Shown here: piece by piece, positions 50,277-60,783 of the stretch
Numbering within the stretch: position 1 is the first letter of the stretch
Layout of the letters: each line of letters starts with the position of its first letter
Assembly: GCA_942491145.1 (NCBI GenBank)
Contig: CALOBC010000061.1
Location: forward strand, 119,435 to 183,434
Origin: CAXQUZ01 sp942491145
GTDB taxonomy: Bacteria > Myxococcota_A > UBA796 > UBA2385
DNA: 64,000 nt
Direction of reading: 5' to 3'
The notes under the pieces: generated by a model
Seen by the model: only the letters and a program-made list of their open reading frames with translations
Told to the model about the DNA's origin: nothing
Database searches by the model: none
Program-made: the position numbers and the translations under genes

Positions 50277-52841
50277 GTGCTTCGCTTCAACGATGACGAG
50301 CGCACCCTGGAGCTCGGGGTGCACGACCTCGTCGACGCGGGGCCTGCGACCGGCCACCTGCGCCTCCAGATCGCGTGGTCGGCCCGCACCCGCATGAGGG
50401 CCGGCCAGGAGGCCCACACCACCTGGCAAGCCCAGCGAGCCAGCGAAGACGCCGGCTTCCAGCGGGAGGTCAGCGTCCACCACCGGGTCGTGGTCCGGGA
50501 CTGGGAAGTCACCATCCGAGGACGCATCGACGGCGTCAGCGAAGAAGGCGACCGACTGGTGGTGGAGGAGCTCAAGTCGTCGACCTTACCGGCGGACCGG
50601 CTGTCCAGACTTGTGGTCGAAGACGTCGCAGCATGGGCCCTTCAGGTGCGGCTCTATCTGTGGTTTCTCGAAGCCCAGGGCCAGGACGCCATCGGCAGGC
50701 TCGTCGTCGTGTCCCTCCACGATGGCGCACGGCGACTCATTCACGTGCCGGTCGACCCCGATCTGGAGGGCTGGGTGCGCGCCCAGCTCGACTACCTGCT
50801 GCTCCACCGGGAAGAGCGCATCGCTTGGCGGGCCCGCCGACAGTCCGCGCCGGTCCCGTTTCCCCACGACGCGTGGCGCCCCGGCCAACAGGACATGGCC
50901 CTCGCCACTGCCGACGCACTGCGCCGCGGTCGCCACCTGCTGCTCGGTGCACCCACCGGCTACGGCAAGACCGCCGCCGCCCTCCACGCGGCCCTGTCCG
51001 TCTCCCGAGACACCGGTCAGCGCGTCTTCTTCGCCACCGCCCGCACCACCCAACAAGCCATGGCATCGGCCACCGTGCAAGCGATGGCCCAGCGGGGGCT
51101 GCCCATCCGCGCCGTGGCCATCCGTGCGCGGGAGAAGATCTGCCTGAATGACGTGGTGGCCTGCCGTCCCGACTGTTGTGCGTATGCCGAGACCTACCAC
51201 GACAAGGTCCGAGACGGCGACCTGCTCCACCGCATGTGGAGCGCCCACGACGGCACGCCCACCGTCGACCACATCGTCGACACCGCCCGCGCCACGATGG
51301 CTTGTCCCTTCGCGCTGACCCTCGACTTGGTGGGCCGGGCCGACCTGGTCATCGGCGACCTGAACTACGTCTTTGACCCCGCCGTGCGGCTCGCCGAGAT
51401 CGCCGAGAACAGCAAGGACTGGCTGGTTGTGGTGGACGAGGCCCACAACTTGCCCGACCGGGCCATCGGCTATGGCAGCCCCGAGCTGCGGCTGGCTCTG
51501 GTCGACGCTGCCGTGGATGCCCTCACCACGGGGCCCCTCGCCAGCGTCGCACGCCCCTTTGCCGAGGTCGCCGAGGACCTGGGCGAGTGGCTCCGGGCCG
51601 GCATCGCGACGGTCTCCCGCAGCGCCCCCGACGGTGAAGAGGCCGGCGCCGTCGCCGATGTGGTGGACCGCCGACTGTTCACCGACATCGCCACACGCTT
51701 TGAGGCCCTCGCCCTCGACTATGCTTTGCTCAAGGCCGAGCGCAGCCCCTTCCCCCCGGGCACCCCGGACCACTGGCTCGACTGCGCCCGTGCGGTGGGC
51801 CGGCTGAAGAGCACGCTGCAGCGACCGGGGCCCGACACCCTCGCCATCTGGCGCAGAGGCCGCAGCCGTGGGCGCCTTCGGCGTCCTGTTCCCGGGACCG
51901 GCCAGCTCAACTTGTTGCGCAGTCCCGCCAGCACCCCCGACCCCCGGGACCCGGCCGGGCTCAAGCTGCTGTGCCGCGACCCGGGGCGCATCCTGGGGCC
52001 GGTGTTCAGCGAGCTGGGTGGCTCGGTCTGCATGTCGGCCACGCTGGAGCCCCAGGACTTCTACACCACGATGCTGGGCCTGCCCTCGGACAAGGTCGAG
52101 ACCCGGCGCGAGCGATGCCCGTTTCCCCGAGAGAACCGCGTGGTGCGGGTGTGTGCCGAGGTCTCCACGGCTTGGCGGGACCGGGATCGAGACCGGGAGC
52201 GCACTGCCTCGCTCATCTCCGAAGCGGTCAACGGCATCCCCGGCAATGTGGCGGTCTTCTTCCCCAGCTTCGCCTTTCGGGACGCGGTCCTGCCGCTGCT
52301 GGCGCTGGAGAACCGCCCCACGCTGGTGCAGCCCCGGGGCATGCCCGAAGAAGAGCGCAGCCGGTTCATCGAGACCCTGGAGCGGGCCGAGGGGCACGTG
52401 CTGCTCGCGGTGCTCGGCGGCATCTTCTCCGAGGGGGTGGACTTGCCCGGAAATGCCCTTCTGGGCGCCATTGTGGTGGGCCCCGCCCTGCCCCAAGCCA
52501 ACCTCGAGCGACGCCTGCTGCAAGCCTGGTTCCAGCAACAGCACGGCGAGGGCTTCCGCTATGCGTGGCTGGTCCCCGGGATGTGTCGGGTGGTCCAAGC
52601 CGCCGGCCGGGTGGTGCGCACCGACGAGGACCGGGGCGCCATTGTGTTGGTCGGCCAGCGCTTCAAGCGGATGGAGTACGCCGCGCTCTTGCCTGAAGAG
52701 TGGTCTGTGGCCCGCACCCGCGGCGGCTTGCTGGGACCGGAGCTTCGGCGCTTCTTTGCCCAGATGCCGGCCCCCCGCGAGGACGAGCCACCAGACGACG
52801 TGCCCCCTCACGACGAGAGGCCGGCGCCCAGCGCACGCTGA
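50277..52841 (+). CDS. XPD/DinG-like Fe-S helicase with N-terminal PD-(D/E)XK nuclease domain
   Basis: The 854-residue product starts at GTG 50277. Its first 200 residues have a RecB-family nuclease core: IDG with Asp85, EELK with Glu98 and Lys100, and a QxxxY motif (QVRLY). The helicase then shows Walker A GAPTGYGKT, Cys residues KICLNDVVACRPDCC and MACPFAL that fit an XPD-type 4Fe-4S cluster, DEAH box VVVDEAHN, CMSATLEP, and motif VI QAAGRVVRTDEDRG. It should unwind DNA 5' to 3' and cut it in a coordinated way. Its job may be repair, or defence against foreign DNA. A hairpin follows the stop. Confidence 0.92.
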   Translation: MLRFNDDERTLELGVHDLVDAGPATGHLRLQIAWSARTRMRAGQEAHTTWQAQRASEDAGFQREVSVHHRVVVRDWEVTIRGRIDGVSEEGDRLVVEELKSSTLPADRLSRLVVEDVAAWALQVRLYLWFLEAQGQDAIGRLVVVSLHDGARRLIHVPVDPDLEGWVRAQLDYLLLHREERIAWRARRQSAPVPFPHDAWRPGQQDMALATADALRRGRHLLLGAPTGYGKTAAALHAALSVSRDTGQRVFFATARTTQQAMASATVQAMAQRGLPIRAVAIRAREKICLNDVVACRPDCCAYAETYHDKVRDGDLLHRMWSAHDGTPTVDHIVDTARATMACPFALTLDLVGRADLVIGDLNYVFDPAVRLAEIAENSKDWLVVVDEAHNLPDRAIGYGSPELRLALVDAAVDALTTGPLASVARPFAEVAEDLGEWLRAGIATVSRSAPDGEEAGAVADVVDRRLFTDIATRFEALALDYALLKAERSPFPPGTPDHWLDCARAVGRLKSTLQRPGPDTLAIWRRGRSRGRLRRPVPGTGQLNLLRSPASTPDPRDPAGLKLLCRDPGRILGPVFSELGGSVCMSATLEPQDFYTTMLGLPSDKVETRRERCPFPRENRVVRVCAEVSTAWRDRDRDRERTASLISEAVNGIPGNVAVFFPSFAFRDAVLPLLALENRPTLVQPRGMPEEERSRFIETLERAEGHVLLAVLGGIFSEGVDLPGNALLGAIVVGPALPQANLERRLLQAWFQQQHGEGFRYAWLVPGMCRVVQAAGRVVRTDEDRGAIVLVGQRFKRMEYAALLPEEWSVARTRGGLLGPELRRFFAQMPAPREDEPPDDVPPHDERPAPSAR

Positions 52842-52853
52842 GACCGGCCTCTC
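52815..52853 (+). terminator. Hairpin at the end of the nuclease-helicase gene
   Basis: A perfect 10-base-pair stem (GAGAGGCCGG at 52815-52824 with CCGGCCTCTC at 52844-52853) spans the stop codon, with a 19-base loop. No T tract follows. It lies between two convergent genes and could end transcription from either side. Confidence 0.4.
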
Positions 52854-52886
52854 TCGGGGCATTGTCGGGGTTGAGCCCGATGTCGC

Positions 52887-54041
<1,155 letters not shown>

Positions 54042-54175
54042 GAAGACCTCCTCGACTGGCACGGATTTCCGGGCGCATTGACGACACACAAGGGCGCCCC
54101 GTAGCCACCTGGGCCTCGCCTTGCACCCACCCGTGGTTAGCAGCGCAGCACCTTCCCCTTCCCAGGAGCCTCCGG

Positions 54176-54757
54176 ATGAACACGGAAGCCACCGAGCGCC
54201 TCATCGAGGTCGTCCCGACCCCCAATCCCGAAGCACGGATGTTCAAGCTCACCGAGCTGCTCATCCCGTCGGGCACCCACGAGTTCAAGCTCGGCGACGA
54301 CACTGCCGACTCCCCCCTCGCCCGGGCGCTGCTGGCGCTGGATGCAGTGGAGCTGGTGCTGATCGCCCCTCGCTTCGTGACCATCCGCAAGCGCTTCGAC
54401 GAGGAGTGGCGGTGGCTCGAGCCCAACGTCAAGGCATCGCTGGACGCCTTCCTCGACTCGGGCGAGATGGCCGTGTTCGAGAAAGTTGGCGACGAAGCGA
54501 ACCCGGAGCGGGAATACACCGAGCTCGAGACCCGCATCTTGGCGGTGCTCGACGAAGAAGTGCGCCCGGCCCTCGCCCAGGACGGCGGTGACTTGTCGTT
54601 CGAGGGCTTCGAAGACGGCGTCGTCTACTTGAAGCTCACCGGCGCGTGCGGGACTTGCCCCTCGTCGACGGCCACGCTCAAGTCCGGCATCGAGTACCTG
54701 CTCCGCGAGGAGTTCGAAGAGGTCACCGAGGTGGTCAACGTGGACCCGCTCATCTGA
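54176..54757 (+). CDS. Nfu-type Fe-S cluster carrier/scaffold protein
   Basis: The 193-residue product has an N-terminal Nfu_N domain (VPTPNPEARMFKL, LARALLALDAVELVLIAPRF) and a C-terminal NifU-like domain with the cluster-binding CGTCPSS (CxxC) in KLTGACGTCPSSTATLKSG. It should accept a 4Fe-4S cluster and pass it to target enzymes; MiaB and the XPD-like helicase in this window are such targets. ATG 54176 follows AGGAGCC. It converges on the HD gene with only three bases between the two stops. Confidence 0.94.
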   Translation: MNTEATERLIEVVPTPNPEARMFKLTELLIPSGTHEFKLGDDTADSPLARALLALDAVELVLIAPRFVTIRKRFDEEWRWLEPNVKASLDAFLDSGEMAVFEKVGDEANPEREYTELETRILAVLDEEVRPALAQDGGDLSFEGFEDGVVYLKLTGACGTCPSSTATLKSGIEYLLREEFEEVTEVVNVDPLI

Positions 54758-54760
54758 GCT

Positions 54761-56089
54761 TCAGGGCAACAACCGCCGCGGCTCCCACACGGTTCGGAGC
54801 ACGTCGGCGGCCCCTTCGAGGTCATCGGGCGCCACATAGATCCGCGAGATGGTCACGCCGTCCGCCCCCGAGTGGAGGTTGGCGGCGAGATCGGCGATGG
54901 GACGGGTGATCGGCGTCTGGCCCCGGGCTTGCTCCACACACCACAAGCGCGGCTTGCCCGGGTTGACCTTGCCCAACAGCGACCCATGGGCTGAAGTCGG
55001 CAGCGCCGTGATGCCCCGGGCTTCGAGGGCGTCCACCCTTTGCTGGAGCGCACACTGTTCCGGGGGCAAGTGGGCCTCAAAGGCCAGCTTGAACGGCCGA
55101 AAGCCGACGATGCGCTGGGCCCACGGGTCCTTCGATTGCCGCAGGCGACTCCACATCCAAGAGTCGTCGGTCTCAAGATACGCCTCGACATCCCCAGGAA
55201 GGGCCAGCTCATCGGCATTGTCCACAACAAAGCGCCGAAACAACTCTTCGTACCCGACCGACTTCTGATGAAAGTACACCATGAGAAACATGTGCTGGCG
55301 GGCAATCAGGAAGTCATCGAAGGCATACAGGGCACGACGGTCCAGCGCGAGGCACACCCGTCCTTGCTCGTCGACCACGCGGGACAGGTGGCTGAGCAGC
55401 CAGTTGGTGTCGACCTCGCCGTAGCGGGCACCCGTGAAGTACGAGTCCCGCTGAAGGTAGTCGAGGCGGTCCACATCGATCTCACCGGTCACCATCTGGG
55501 ACAGGATGGCGCGCAGGTCAAACCCACCGTCAAAGAAGAACTCATCGTCAATCTCGACATCTGCAGAGACGAGAGACGCGATGTGTTCGGGACCAAACGG
55601 AAATGACTGGGAGATCACGTCGGCCAAGGTCGACAGCGTGAGAATCGCGACCGTGTAGTCCTCGTGGTGGGCCCGCTCGTTGAGTCGGGAGAACACCCGG
55701 TCCGGTCGATACGCCGTGATGCCCAGGTCCCGCAGCGGGGGCATCGCAAACTCGGCCGCGTGGCTGTACGGCGCATGGCCAATGTCGTGGCACAGTGCAG
55801 CAAGGCGCACGCACTGGCGCAGCGCCCGACGGCGGGACCCCGACGAGAACGGCTGGTCCCGAAAGCAATTGTCAAAGGCCCGACCCGCCAGGTGCATGGC
55901 ACCGAGGCTGTGGGCGAAGCGGGTGTGGGTCGCCCCCGGGAATGGCAGGTGCGAGAAGCCCAGCTGGCGGATGTTCCGCAGCCGCTGCACCGCCGGATGG
56001 TCGACCACACGGCGCTCCAGCGCACCGATGGCGATTGCGCCGTGGATCGGGTCGCGCAGCTCGTGCGGAGGTAGCGCGGGTCTGTCCAT
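54761..56089 (-). CDS. HD-domain phosphohydrolase (dNTPase/SAMHD1-like)
   Basis: The 442-residue product starts at ATG 56089 with GGAGAGG upstream. It contains the metal-binding HD set: His in THTRFAHSLG, HD in LCHDIGHAPYSHAAE, and the late Asp in EIDVDRLDYLQRD. This layout is that of dNTP triphosphohydrolases and YwfO/SAMHD1-like enzymes, which cut (d)NTPs. The YFTGARYGEVD block after the HD core also fits. The precise nucleotide is not known. It is divergent from the PP2C gene. Confidence 0.92.
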   Translation of the reverse strand: MDRPALPPHELRDPIHGAIAIGALERRVVDHPAVQRLRNIRQLGFSHLPFPGATHTRFAHSLGAMHLAGRAFDNCFRDQPFSSGSRRRALRQCVRLAALCHDIGHAPYSHAAEFAMPPLRDLGITAYRPDRVFSRLNERAHHEDYTVAILTLSTLADVISQSFPFGPEHIASLVSADVEIDDEFFFDGGFDLRAILSQMVTGEIDVDRLDYLQRDSYFTGARYGEVDTNWLLSHLSRVVDEQGRVCLALDRRALYAFDDFLIARQHMFLMVYFHQKSVGYEELFRRFVVDNADELALPGDVEAYLETDDSWMWSRLRQSKDPWAQRIVGFRPFKLAFEAHLPPEQCALQQRVDALEARGITALPTSAHGSLLGKVNPGKPRLWCVEQARGQTPITRPIADLAANLHSGADGVTISRIYVAPDDLEGAADVLRTVWEPRRLLP

Positions 56090-56173
56090 AATCGCCTCTC
56101 CACGGGGATCCAAGCCAAGGCCGGCAAGGGAGCCGTGCTATACCCCGGGGCGCCTGAACAGGGAGGCCGCCCG

Positions 56174-58462
56174 ATGGAGCCCATGACCCACATCCAGCGG
56201 GTGGAAGTGGCCGATCTGCTTCACCACGCAGACCACGGCTTCGCTTGGGTGGAAGAGCGCACCGACGAGGGGTTACGACTGGCCTGGTCTCGCTCGGATG
56301 TGCCGACCAGCACGCTGTTCCCGGCATCTCGACTCGATGAGCTCCAGCTCTGTGTGCCCGGCGGGTTCATGGACAAAGCCCAGCGCTGCCCCGACGAAGC
56401 CCGGGACCTGGTGCAGGACCGGCCCCTGCACGCGGTGGAGCGGTTGCTCGACGACCTGGGCGGTGCCGCATCGCCGGAAGAGCTGACCGACTGGCTCGGG
56501 GCCCTCGGACTGCTGCCGGCTGCCCAAGCCAGCGCATGGCGGGAGCGGGTGTTGGCCCGGGTCAAGAGGGGGGAGCGCCGGGACCAGCTCCGGTGGGCGG
56601 ACCAGCGCCTGGAGCAAGTCGACGACCGAGCCATCACGGCCCCCCTCAGCTTCATGGGTGCGTCACCGAGCTTGCGCTGGAACCGGTGGATTCGCAGTGA
56701 CGCCAAAGAGCGGCTGCGGCTCACTGCCGAGGTGGCAGCCAAGGGGGATGCGTCGTCCCTGCGCCTGGTCCTCCGTGGGGACAACCCAATCCCCAAGTCC
56801 TCCGAGACCCAGCTCCTTCAGCGGGTGTTGGCACGGGACCTCACCGTCGCCAGCGCCCTGCTCCGCCGCGCCCATGCCGGGGCCACCGCCGCCCTCGCCC
56901 GAATGGCCGGCTTGCGGGCCCAGCGCAGCTTCATCCGCAACGTGCTGTTCACCATTCCCTCCACCCAGCGCACCATCGCGGTGATGCAGCTCATTGAAGC
57001 GGCGCTGAGCGGGGACGGCGGTGACCTGGCGGCCTTGTACCTGGGGGACCAGCTCCCGTCTGGACCTGAAGCGGCACTGCGCCAGCTCAAGGGCACCACC
57101 ACCGGCCGGGGCCTCCCGCTCGCCGTCGACTGGCTGCGGTCCCGATTGTCCGAAGCCACGATGGACCGCCCCTCCCAAGCCGCCGAGCCCCTGCTCACCC
57201 AGATCCGCCCGATGCCGCCGGGGCGCCTGTTTCCGGTGTCCATCGCGCTCGCACGGGCGCTGGCCGAGCGGCACGCCACGGGCTCCTTTGGGGGCATCGC
57301 CGGTGCCCGCTGGACCAGCCGAGATGCCGTCGAGCTCGGTGTTCCCGAGCACAGCGATCCCCAAACCGACGTGCGCGATGCGATGCGCTTGCTCGCCGAG
57401 CTGGCGGTCGGAGAGCTGCCCCGGGGGTCGAAGGTCGCCGACGAGGTGCTGCTCGCCCACTTTGCGGAGCTGGTGCCCCTCGCGCCCCCAGAGTGGGTGG
57501 CGGTCCTCATTCGCAGCCTGAGCGCCGTGCTCACCCACCGTCCCTGGGACGCCCTCGATCTGTGGGAGCAGCTCGCCCAAGCCCAGGCCACCGCGGACGT
57601 GCGTGCTGCGGCCCCCCGGCGGGGCACCCTCAGCCTCCAGCTCGGCTACGACAGCCACATCGGCCATGTGAAGGCCCGGGGCAACCAGACCAACCAAGAC
57701 GCGCTGTTCTTCCAGCAAGACGGCGCGACCACGCTGCTGCTGTTGGGGGACGGCATCTCTGTCGCCACCGCAGGCAGCGGCGACCTTGCAAGCGCCCTGC
57801 TGGTGCAGGTTCTCAGTGGGCGCTGGGACGCGGCCGTCCCCGATCTGACCGGTGCAGGGGCGGACGCGTGCCGGGACTTCCTGGAGATGGCCCTGGCCGA
57901 GGCCAACCAGACCATCTGCGAGGCCTCGACACGCCTCGCCGGCGGCGACCTCTCCCGCCACATCCCCATGGGCACGACCGCCCTCGCCGCAGTGATCCAC
58001 CACGATGAGGTCATCATGGCTTCCCTCGGCGACTCGCCCGCTTGGCTGGTGGGCAGCTTTGGGGCCACTCGGCTCACGGCCGACCAGAACGTGCGGGGGC
58101 GCTGGCTGCGGTCCTGGCAGCGCCACGAACCCGTGGACCTGACCACCGAAGGCAACGCACTGGTGGGCTATTGCGGCCACTTCGACGACAAGTGGCGGCC
58201 GGCGCCCATCGTGCCTCAGTTCGCCCATGTGCGGTTGTTGCCGGGGGAGACCCTGGTGCTGACCAGCGACGGCTTCTCGGACTACGCCGCCACGACCACC
58301 GCCGAGCTTGCTGCACTGGTCGAAGCTGCCGTCCGCGAAGACGACCTCAGTGCCGGATGCAGGATGCTGATAGATCGCGCAAATGCCGGTGGTGGCGGCG
58401 ACAACATCACTGTGCTCGCCGCGAGAGTGGTCGGCGCCAGCGCGCCCGGAAGGAGCGGTTAG
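56174..58462 (+). CDS. PP2C-type protein phosphatase with a large N-terminal region
   Basis: The 762-residue product starts at ATG 56174, with GGGAGG at good spacing. The C-terminal 270 residues are a PP2C phosphatase: RGNQTNQDALFF, LLLLGDGIS (metal-binding Asp), ASLGDSPAWLV, LVLTSDGFSDYA and GGGDNITVLAA. The first 480 residues are mostly helical with repeats of charged helices (VERLLDDLGG, LLQRVLARDLTV, LLRRAHAGATAALARM). The segment near 1-130 recalls helical domains linked to GreA-like proteins in this group. As the only Ser/Thr phosphatase in the window it may oppose one of the kinases here; no link is proven. Confidence 0.9.
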   Translation: MEPMTHIQRVEVADLLHHADHGFAWVEERTDEGLRLAWSRSDVPTSTLFPASRLDELQLCVPGGFMDKAQRCPDEARDLVQDRPLHAVERLLDDLGGAASPEELTDWLGALGLLPAAQASAWRERVLARVKRGERRDQLRWADQRLEQVDDRAITAPLSFMGASPSLRWNRWIRSDAKERLRLTAEVAAKGDASSLRLVLRGDNPIPKSSETQLLQRVLARDLTVASALLRRAHAGATAALARMAGLRAQRSFIRNVLFTIPSTQRTIAVMQLIEAALSGDGGDLAALYLGDQLPSGPEAALRQLKGTTTGRGLPLAVDWLRSRLSEATMDRPSQAAEPLLTQIRPMPPGRLFPVSIALARALAERHATGSFGGIAGARWTSRDAVELGVPEHSDPQTDVRDAMRLLAELAVGELPRGSKVADEVLLAHFAELVPLAPPEWVAVLIRSLSAVLTHRPWDALDLWEQLAQAQATADVRAAAPRRGTLSLQLGYDSHIGHVKARGNQTNQDALFFQQDGATTLLLLGDGISVATAGSGDLASALLVQVLSGRWDAAVPDLTGAGADACRDFLEMALAEANQTICEASTRLAGGDLSRHIPMGTTALAAVIHHDEVIMASLGDSPAWLVGSFGATRLTADQNVRGRWLRSWQRHEPVDLTTEGNALVGYCGHFDDKWRPAPIVPQFAHVRLLPGETLVLTSDGFSDYAATTTAELAALVEAAVREDDLSAGCRMLIDRANAGGGGDNITVLAARVVGASAPGRSG

Positions 58463-58491
58463 GCGCGCTGCACCACCCCCGGGGAGTCGCC

Positions 58492-60432
58492 GTGCCCGCC
58501 AGTTTTAGAGAAGCTTTGCAGAGCCGCGTCGTGCTGTTCGACGGCGCCATGGGTACCGAGATCTACTCTCGCGGCGTGTTCATCAACCGCTGCTACGACG
58601 AGCTGTCCCTCTCGGGGCCTGATCTGGTCAAGGAGATCCACTGTGCCTACCGAGACGCCGGTGCCGAAGTCCTGACCACCAACACCTTCGGCGCCAACCG
58701 GCTGCGCTTGCAGCCCTTCGGCTTGGACGAGCGGATGGCGGCCATCAACGCCGCGTCCGCCAAGCTGGCCCGCGAGGTGGCCGGGAATCGCTGCTGGGTC
58801 GGCGGCAGCATCGGGCCGGTGGGGGTGCCACTGGCTCCAGTCGGCAAGGTCTCACCGGGCGACGCCTTCCACGCGTTCCGAGAACAGGCGGCCATCCTCG
58901 CCGACAATGGCGTAGACCTCTTTATTCTGGAGACGTTCGCGAACGTCGCCGAGCTGTGGCAAGCCGTCCGTGCGGTGCGCGCAGTCTGCGCCCTGCCGAT
59001 CGTGGCGTGCATGACCTACCCGACCGCCTCGGGCCTCGAAGACAACCGACTGGAGGGCCCCAGTCCTGAGCGGGCCACGCGGGTGATGAACGGCTGGAAC
59101 ATCGATGCCATCGGCGTGAACTGCTCGATGGGCCCCCGGGGGGTGCTCCAAGTGGTCGAGCGCATCATGCCGATCTCCGAGAAGCCCATCGTGGCCATGC
59201 CGAACGCCGGCCTGCCCCAGAGTGTCGACGGCCGCACGCTGTACCTCGCGAGCCCTGAGTACATGGCCGAACATGCCCGCCGCTTTGCCCTCATGGGTGC
59301 GCACGGTGTCGGGGGCTGTTGCGGCACGACCCCGGGCATGATCCGCGAGATGAGGGTGTTCTTGCGATCCATCTCGCCGGTCCACCAAGCACCGGTGACC
59401 GCGATGCCAATGGCCGAGGCCGACACGGGGGGCGTCAGCGATCTGGGCGCCGGAGAAGCCCCCGTCCCCATTCCCGAGCGCACCGAATTCGCCAAGAGGC
59501 TGTACGGTGGCAAGTTCTGCGTGTCGGTGGAGCTCGACCCGCCCCGGGGCATCGACGCCACTCGGGCCGTCGAAGGCGCTGCTGCGTTGTACCGGGCCGG
59601 GGTGGACGTGGTGAACATCGCCGATGGCCCCCGTGCTGTCGCCCGCATGGGACCGGCGGCCCTCTCCCAGCTTGTGCGCGCACGCGTGCCCCCGATGGAG
59701 ACCGTGGTCCACTACTGCTGCCGGGATCGCAACCTGCTGGGCATGCAGATGGACCTGCTCGGCGCCCATGCACTCGGCCTGCGCAACATCCTGGCGGTCA
59801 CCGGCGACCCGCCAAAGATGGGCACCTACCCCGATGCCACCGCCGTCTTCGACATCGACTCCATCGGACTCATCACGTTCATCCAACTGCTGAACCGGGG
59901 GCTCGACTTCTCCGGCCATCCCATTGGCGGCCAGACGGCCATGTTTGTGGGCGCCGGCTGCAACCCGGGCGCGGTTGACATGGACCACGAAGCCGACCGG
60001 TTCTTGCGCAAGGTCGACGCGGGGGCAGAGTACTTCTTCTCCCAACCAGCATATGACATCACCCTGCTGGAGCGCTTTCTCGACAAGACATCGAGCGCCT
60101 CCCACATCCCGTTCATGGTGGGCATCCTGCCGCTGGCATCGGCCCGAAACGCCGAGTTCCTCCACAATGAAGTGCCCGGCATGCAGATCCCCGATCCGGT
60201 CATGCGGGCCATCAAGGCGGCGCCCACCAAAGAGGCCCAGCGGGAGGTCGGCATCGCCGTGGCCCAAGAAGCGCTGGCCGCGTGCAAGGCCCACCCCCGC
60301 GTGAAGGGGGTGTACGTGTACCCCCCGTTCGGCAGCTACCGCGCCGTGTTGCGGTTGCTGGGGGACGTCCTGGAGGCACCCGCGGACGCAGAAGACATCG
60401 CCCCGCCGAAGATGCCGAGCCGCAAGCGCTGA
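58492..60432 (+). CDS. Bifunctional homocysteine S-methyltransferase / 5,10-methylenetetrahydrofolate reductase
   Basis: The 646-residue product starts at GTG 58492 with GGGGAG upstream; the frame further upstream overlaps the PP2C gene. The first half is a homocysteine methyltransferase: LFDGAMGTEIYSRG, TNTFGANR, and zinc-ligand Cys in GVNCSMGP and VGGCCGTTPG. The second half is an MTHFR domain: CVSVELDPPRG, LAVTGDPPKMG, QPAYDITLLERFLD. The same fusion occurs in B. subtilis YitJ-like enzymes. It can make methyl-THF and use a methyl donor for methionine. No cobalamin-binding domain is included. Confidence 0.93.
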   Translation: MPASFREALQSRVVLFDGAMGTEIYSRGVFINRCYDELSLSGPDLVKEIHCAYRDAGAEVLTTNTFGANRLRLQPFGLDERMAAINAASAKLAREVAGNRCWVGGSIGPVGVPLAPVGKVSPGDAFHAFREQAAILADNGVDLFILETFANVAELWQAVRAVRAVCALPIVACMTYPTASGLEDNRLEGPSPERATRVMNGWNIDAIGVNCSMGPRGVLQVVERIMPISEKPIVAMPNAGLPQSVDGRTLYLASPEYMAEHARRFALMGAHGVGGCCGTTPGMIREMRVFLRSISPVHQAPVTAMPMAEADTGGVSDLGAGEAPVPIPERTEFAKRLYGGKFCVSVELDPPRGIDATRAVEGAAALYRAGVDVVNIADGPRAVARMGPAALSQLVRARVPPMETVVHYCCRDRNLLGMQMDLLGAHALGLRNILAVTGDPPKMGTYPDATAVFDIDSIGLITFIQLLNRGLDFSGHPIGGQTAMFVGAGCNPGAVDMDHEADRFLRKVDAGAEYFFSQPAYDITLLERFLDKTSSASHIPFMVGILPLASARNAEFLHNEVPGMQIPDPVMRAIKAAPTKEAQREVGIAVAQEALAACKAHPRVKGVYVYPPFGSYRAVLRLLGDVLEAPADAEDIAPPKMPSRKR

Positions 60433-60783
60433 ACCTGTGGAAGCTGGCCCAGGCGGTCCACCGCGGCCGCGGGCCAAGTCCCATTCCCACCGCTGGTAAT
60501 GAAATTGTAAGCGGGAACGGGAAGCAAGTGGCGTCACCGAGGTGTCAGGAGCGCGCAAAGCCAAGCGCATGCACCCAACACAATGCAGCCCTTGCTGCGT
60601 GATGGATTGCTGCGATTGCAACTTTGCAGTCCGCCGGACCTCCGGCTCGCACCCCCGACCGGTCCACAGAACACCGTCCTCATGCGCACACTCGTGCGCT
60701 GATGCGGAGGTCTGCGCTCGCCACTTCGGCGAGGGGACCGTGCCCACCAGTGCCCACCCGGGCCAACGCCACAGGACCCCCAC
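60433..60783. other. Intergenic region (351 bases) with A/T-rich patch and short repeats
   Basis: The gap ahead of the secreted-protein gene holds an A/T-richer segment at about 60497-60520 and two copies of TTGCTGCG (60592-60599 and 60607-60614) set 15 bases apart. These may form an operator or promoter. No gene-like frame, tRNA or riboswitch was recognised. Confidence 0.4.
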
